Of a DNA stretch of 52,541 nucleotides, positions 50,201-52,541 are shown piece by piece; positions within the stretch are counted from its first letter, which is position 1, and the number at the start of each line of letters is the position of its first letter. A program made the translations under genes and the position numbers. The DNA is taken from assembly GCF_014650175.1 (NCBI RefSeq), contig NZ_BMUL01000027.1:2219-54759 (forward strand). Direction: 5' to 3'. Below the pieces are notes generated by a model. That model was not told the origin of the DNA, did not search any database, and saw nothing but the letters and a program-made list of their open reading frames with translations. Source of the DNA: Streptomyces termitum. GTDB lineage: Bacteria > Actinomycetota > Actinomycetes > Streptomycetales > Streptomycetaceae.

Positions 50201-50273
50201 CGCGGTCGGCCACACTCCGCTCAAGCACACCGAGCGAAGATCCGGTTGAGTCCCGGCGAGAGCTCGACGCCAT
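47238..50273 (-). CDS. RNA-binding histidine kinase: two RNase III-like/dsRBD modules plus kinase core
   Basis: The 1011-residue protein reads: RNase III-like fold (~47-165; ALTHISFVYE, LATLGDAF); dsRNA-binding domain (~187-253; SYEINSEGPDH, GNSRKTAARNAALDFL); second RNase III-like fold (~300-412; ALAHASWTYE, LSFMGSQ, NAFQAVIGAVYV); second dsRBD (~438-514; EYGPDH, PSKTAARHNASEVVL); helical linker (~530-790); kinase core with His802 (LLHDLKNQ), N box (DNLVGNAIEA, ~907-916), G1 (DSGPGLP, 940-946) and G2 (GGNGLG, 965-970). The RNase III acids are largely replaced, so it probably senses rather than cuts RNA. No membrane segment; cytoplasmic. Confidence 0.85.
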   Translation of the reverse strand: MASSSRRDSTGSSLGVLERSVADRAHDISPALTHLQDCGFRPPSGGVRRALTVALTHISFVYEHQDVLPGVTRGLLDTLATLGDAFARRLGAVRAYQELPSLTAGALSKHTSTVPPKIPEWAAKQTWLLLSCRVSAGLLGKPLPPGVTGALFRQLLGVLCLLDEQHVASKLLEGLAGNVARSEVLADPRTMLDVLLRRSTMEPASYEINSEGPDHALVFTAVATDSRGRQGTAQGNSRKTAARNAALDFLARHIPSALEEAAARSAPRPVLGEIPGSEAHLAAVQRLQDLFSLPPIARPLLGQALAHASWTYEQRRLLAPLHQQDNQALSFMGSQAFSFEYLLVRSRRAVLSPPESVITSSVPNTAFDSALRQTGLAQALLLGIGQASKGIPVEVGSNAFQAVIGAVYVAKNFPPSLAHDWPQEWAPLWRTIMPDAEHDPSTVLGILASSMKLQIDYTFREYGPDHLKQRRATAVLTSPSLTISVKAREGAPGPSKTAARHNASEVVLDVLDRLAERRPAKAMTSASAEDQSLARFMLAHQAAALTSTTIPLQRWISGQLFGLQWAASPEAFLEWATEADQLMTRAMNLDDRIGRFETVFRAARDAELADDQSRSVDVELTHVVRRIERLQDPESLTREDFDRLARLCDICRCMGTDDPDTSVRELVEAWAVLHRGRLDVLIGEKGIDTTLTGRERAVLDGLANALLRVRGKASVQMLSYIPVKLRFAAALDEAQQAELDETCALWAGATRTVTLETSVLGIEATVATAHTPSAPGPIARAALAALQPKTEPYRASIAGLLHDLKNQVTAARTAASAPATTRTAHREHQLAASRHLDQAQSLAVRLKASTAMSGHDDELSTELGSFLRSYAAALLPRLPQTISLSVPDARSTARVALGERTLRAILDNLVGNAIEAMHDGGAMTLDWTADANEAVIDVSDSGPGLPPDVLAALESGERIRSTKPGGNGLGLLGARSLLARAGGHLTALQVHSGTAWLITLPIAPAPNQETT

Positions 50274-50355
50274 CTATCCCCCACGAACACCTGCTGATCC
50301 GAAAGAACGCCTCGACACTACCTGGGGCACGCTGGAAGGGTGGTCGAGATCGACC

Positions 50356-50586
50356 ATGTCACGCTCATCTCAGTCGCCCACCCCTTCTGCGCCCGGCAAC
50401 GAGGAGCCCAAGCCCCCCAAGGCGCGGCGCCAGCCTGAGGCTCTACCAGGTCGTCCGCGAGCTCCGAAGCCTCCTCGCTCTCTGGGTCGACGCTGCCTCA
50501 CCTGCCACCGCAACGTAGCTACGCCCGCAGTAACCCGACCAGATGCTGCAAGGGCGACAACGCCAAACCCGACAAGCGACTTGCCT
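50356..50586 (+). pseudogene. Possible decayed small Cys-rich protein
   Basis: The frame from ATG 50356 gives a Pro/Arg-rich segment ending RRCLTCHRNVA. A one-base shift near 50520 then gives YARSNPTRCCKGDNAKPDKRLA and a stop at the transposon end. Together the CxxC and CC pairs could form a zinc ribbon. The shift suggests decay. It lies between the kinase start and the right end, transcribed away from the kinase. Confidence 0.3.
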
Positions 50587-50592
50587 AGTGAA
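50565..50592 (-). repeat. Right terminal inverted repeat of the transposon
   Basis: It holds ACCCGACAA (50567-50575) and GCCTAGTGAA (50583-50592), inverted matches of the left end, and is duplicated imperfectly at 45971-45998. Confidence 0.85.
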
Positions 50593-50598
50593 TGAGCT

Positions 50599-51093
50599 GG
50601 AAATCGCCGTGCGTCCAGCCGTACGGTCCTGCGGGAACGTCTCCTTCAGGGCGCAGGGCCGCGTACTCGGCGAGCAGCACCTGACGCTTGGCGAAGGGCG
50701 TCCAGCGCTGCCCCGTCGAAGGCGTCGCCCGTACCGTGGGTCCGTGCAGTAGCGGCGAGCTGGTCGGCCTTCTCCGATGTCCGTTCAGGCGTGACGACGT
50801 CCGCGGTGAGGCCCCCGGTCTCGGCGGCGTGCCCGAGCGCCAGGTGGAGCTTGGCGAGGACCACGCCGAGCCGCCGCACCTGCACGTGGGGGAGGTCCAC
50901 GCCACGAACGTGCGCTCCTCGTGCCCAGGGGAACAGGCAGTACCCGCTCCCATCGACCTCGACCACGATCCCACCCGATGAGCCCACCACAGGGACGATC
51001 ACCGGAATGCCGGCCTCAGCCAGGGCCGGCAACACGGCAAGATTGCGGCGCAACCTGTCGAGCGGCACATCCGTGACCCGCTTGAGAGCGAAG
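50599..51093 (-). pseudogene. 5' half of the transposon-interrupted phosphotransferase gene
   Basis: From about 51093 it reads GIFALKRVTDVPLDRLRRNLAVL (the ATP-site Lys strand) and GYCLFPWARGAHVRG (hinge). Near 50690-50705 the frame shifts: one frame ends soon after GDAFDGAALDAL, the other continues QVLLAEYAALRPEGDVPAGPYGWTHGDFQ to the transposon. The N-terminal start is not found, so the gene is also truncated. It was probably dead or dying independently of the insertion. Confidence 0.8.
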
Positions 51094-51268
51094 ATCCCTC
51101 TCCACATGCGCGTTGGCCACCTAGGCGACGAGACGAGAGCAGGGCGTTCAGGCGCACAAGGATCACCGCACGACACCGGACGTCCGTGGCCTGGTCGACG
51201 CTCGTACGCGGACACCGTGCCCTCCCGGATGTGCGCGGTCGTGGAATCGGGTGCGTGGTCCCAGAGCC

Positions 51269-51456
51269 CCGCTACAGCCAGTCCTTCCGCTTGAAGACCA
51301 TGTACAGGCTCGCGCACACGCCCGCCATCAGGACGACGGCGAAGGGGTAGCCGAGGGTCCAGTGGAGTTCCGGCATGGTGTCGAAGTTCATGCCGTAGAT
51401 GGTGCCGACCAGGGTGGGGGCGAAGAGGATGGCGGCCCAGGCGGAGATCTTCTTGA
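51269..51456. repeat. Right copy of the 188-bp corA-3' direct repeat
   Basis: It forms the 3' end of the intact corA and matches 31736-31923 in direct orientation with three differences. Confidence 0.95.
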
Positions 51457-52360
51457 CCTCTTCGTTCTGTTCGAAGCCGGCTTCCGCGAGGGCGCGCATC
51501 TCGGCGTTCTGCTGCTGGGTGACCAGGGTCGCGTTGACCGTCAGGATCTCGGTGAGGGCCTGGCGGAAGCCGTCGACGCGTTCGCTGATGTGGGTCACGT
51601 GGTCGGCGACGTCGCGGAGGTAGCGCTGGAGTTCCTCGTCGGTGCCGTACTTGGCGAAGCCGGCCATCAGGCCGTGCAGCATGCCGACGAGGGGGCGGGT
51701 GGCGCGCTGGAACTCGACCATCTCGCGGGAGAGTTCGTAGATGCGGCGGGAGACGGACGGGTCGCCGCCGAAGACCTCGGTCTCGATCTCGTCGACGTCG
51801 TTCTGGACGCCGGCCACGACCGGGGCGTAGCCGTCGACGACCGCGTCGAGGATCGCGTACAGGACGGCCTCCGGGCCCAGGGCGAGGAGGTCCGGGTCCT
51901 CCTCCATGCGGCGGCGGACCGCCGTGAGGTCGGGGGCGGCGCCGTGCCGGACGGTGATGAGGAAGTCGGGGCCGACGAAGACGTGCAGTTCGCCGAAGTC
52001 GACCTCCTCCGGGGCGTCCAGGTAGCGGGCGGCGCGCAGGACGACGAAGAGGGTGTCGCCGTACCGCTCCAGTTTGGGGCGCTGGTGGGCCTCCAGGGCG
52101 TCCTCGACGGCGAGTTCGTGGAGGTCGAACTCGGCGGCCAGGGAGTGCAGTTCCTGTGCGGTCGGGCGCTGGAGGCCGATCCACGCCATGCCGTCGGGGT
52201 CCGCGCGCAGCTGCCGGTACGTCTCCGCCAGCGTGGCCGGCGAGGAGACCTTCCGGCCGCCCCGGTACAGGGTCGCCCGCACCACGCTCGGGCCTCCGGC
52301 GGCGGGCGGGGGAGCGGGCGGCGGTTCGGGGCGGCGGCGGGCCGGGCGGTGGTCGGGCAC
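51272..52360 (-). CDS. corA: CorA magnesium/cobalt transporter
   Basis: The 362-residue protein has an N-terminal cytoplasmic domain (WIGLQRPTAQELHSLAAEFDLHELAVEDALEAHQRPKLERY, residues ~60-100), a stalk helix, two C-terminal membrane helices and the selectivity motif YGMNFDTMPEL. Its tail FKRKDWL faces the cytoplasm. CorA forms a pentameric Mg2+ channel. The gene is intact, and its last ~185 coding bases recur at 31739-31923, so this locus forms the right edge of the island. It is a paralogue of the gene at 17353-18444. Confidence 0.95.
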   Translation of the reverse strand: MPDHRPARRRPEPPPAPPPAAGGPSVVRATLYRGGRKVSSPATLAETYRQLRADPDGMAWIGLQRPTAQELHSLAAEFDLHELAVEDALEAHQRPKLERYGDTLFVVLRAARYLDAPEEVDFGELHVFVGPDFLITVRHGAAPDLTAVRRRMEEDPDLLALGPEAVLYAILDAVVDGYAPVVAGVQNDVDEIETEVFGGDPSVSRRIYELSREMVEFQRATRPLVGMLHGLMAGFAKYGTDEELQRYLRDVADHVTHISERVDGFRQALTEILTVNATLVTQQQNAEMRALAEAGFEQNEEVKKISAWAAILFAPTLVGTIYGMNFDTMPELHWTLGYPFAVVLMAGVCASLYMVFKRKDWL

Positions 52361-52461
52361 GGGCGCCCCTCTCGGGCCGGCCGGCGGGCGGGTCCTTTCC
52401 CGCCCGCGAGGGACGACCAGGATATAGGGACATAAAGGGATGATTCTTCTTTGGTGGGCTA

Positions 52462-52541
52462 GGCAGTGTCTTCAAATGATTACCGCTGGTGGATCATGGT
52501 GCTGTGATACGTCGCCATGAACTGTCGGATGCCGAGTGGGA
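52462..52541 (+). mobile_element. Left end of another insertion sequence (partial)
   Basis: GGCAGTGTCTTCAAATGAT is a typical IS5-group terminal sequence, followed 25 bp later by a transposase start. The element continues past the window. Confidence 0.6.
52504..52541 (+). CDS. IS5-family transposase, first 12 codons
   Basis: GTG 52504 opens a frame reading (M)IRRHELSDAEW, the usual N-terminus of IS5-group transposases (helix before the DUF4096 region). The rest lies outside the window. Confidence 0.65.
   Translation, partial: MIRRHELSDAEW

Larger units (their letters stand above)
39872..50592 (+). mobile_element. 10.7-kb Tn554/recombinase-trio-type transposon
   Basis: The ends are defined by the interrupted gene. 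They carry imperfect inverted repeats TTCACTAGGC...TTGTCGGGT, spaced 9 nt at the left and 7 nt at the right. Flanking hexamers differ: GGTACT (39866-39871, from the target) and TGAGCT (50593-50598, carried by the element). Tn554 leaves different hexamers in this way, and there is no target duplication. Content: three tyrosine recombinases, a coiled-coil protein, a two-gene sensor/effector cargo and a small decayed ORF. Confidence 0.88.

Overview
The window is high-GC actinobacterial DNA, almost certainly Streptomyces. Signs of this are strong G/C at third codon positions, frequent GTG starts, GGAG-type ribosome sites, a gamma-butyrolactone receptor next to an AfsA-type synthase, an HbpS-type secreted haem protein, a SpoOM-type sporulation protein and many TetR regulators. 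No rRNA, tRNA or CRISPR array was recognised.

Left part, 1-31.7 kb, reads as chromosome with a possible mobile remnant at the extreme left (three overlapping tiny genes). In order: a methyltransferase; a small conserved protein; hbpS; a cyanate-detoxification locus (cynR diverging from cynT-cynS, with a LysR box between); an SDR; and a local acyl-CoA oxidation module (TetR, Zn-ribbon/OB protein, and the operon acyl-CoA dehydrogenase-etfB-etfA) whose control regions share the palindrome GGCAC-N3-GTGCC. Then comes a butyrolactone-signalling cluster (receptor, AfsA-like enzyme, two SDRs, TetR), an APC permease, a CorA-like channel, a sugar-lactone oxidase, an amino acid deaminase/aldolase with a TetR, tatA, a BrkB-like membrane protein, a truncated AMP-binding protein, a PucR-type regulator, a BlaI/M56 pair, a SpoOM protein, small stress genes and a secreted ParB-fold protein. 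Three copies of TCTAC-N6-GTAGA precede tatA, a 74-residue gene and the GlsB-like gene.

From 31.7 to 51.5 kb the character changes. This accessory island is bounded by two directly repeated copies (188 bp, 3 differences) of the 3' end of a corA gene: a remnant at the left and the intact gene at the right. Inside are insertion sequences and fragments, a SUKH immunity-like protein, small hypothetical genes, and a phosphotransferase gene cut in two by a 10.7-kb transposon (39,872-50,592). Removing the transposon restores the kinase catalytic loop codon for codon. Its machinery is a translationally coupled run of three tyrosine recombinases plus a coiled-coil protein (Tn554/recombinase-trio style), with imperfect terminal inverted repeats and different flanking hexamers.

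The transposon cargo is the most remarkable content: two overlapping genes forming a two-component pair. The first encodes a 1011-residue protein with two successive (RNase III fold + dsRNA-binding domain) modules followed by a histidine-kinase core. The RNase III folds have lost catalytic acids. The second encodes a receiver-domain protein with a HEPN-like RNxxxH motif, typical of RNases in defence systems. I infer an RNA-sensing, phosphorelay-controlled RNase system, probably anti-phage. I know of no described system with this architecture. A second copy of the transposon right end lies between recombinases and cargo, suggesting the cargo is a detachable module.

The window ends with intact corA and the first codons of another IS5-type transposase.
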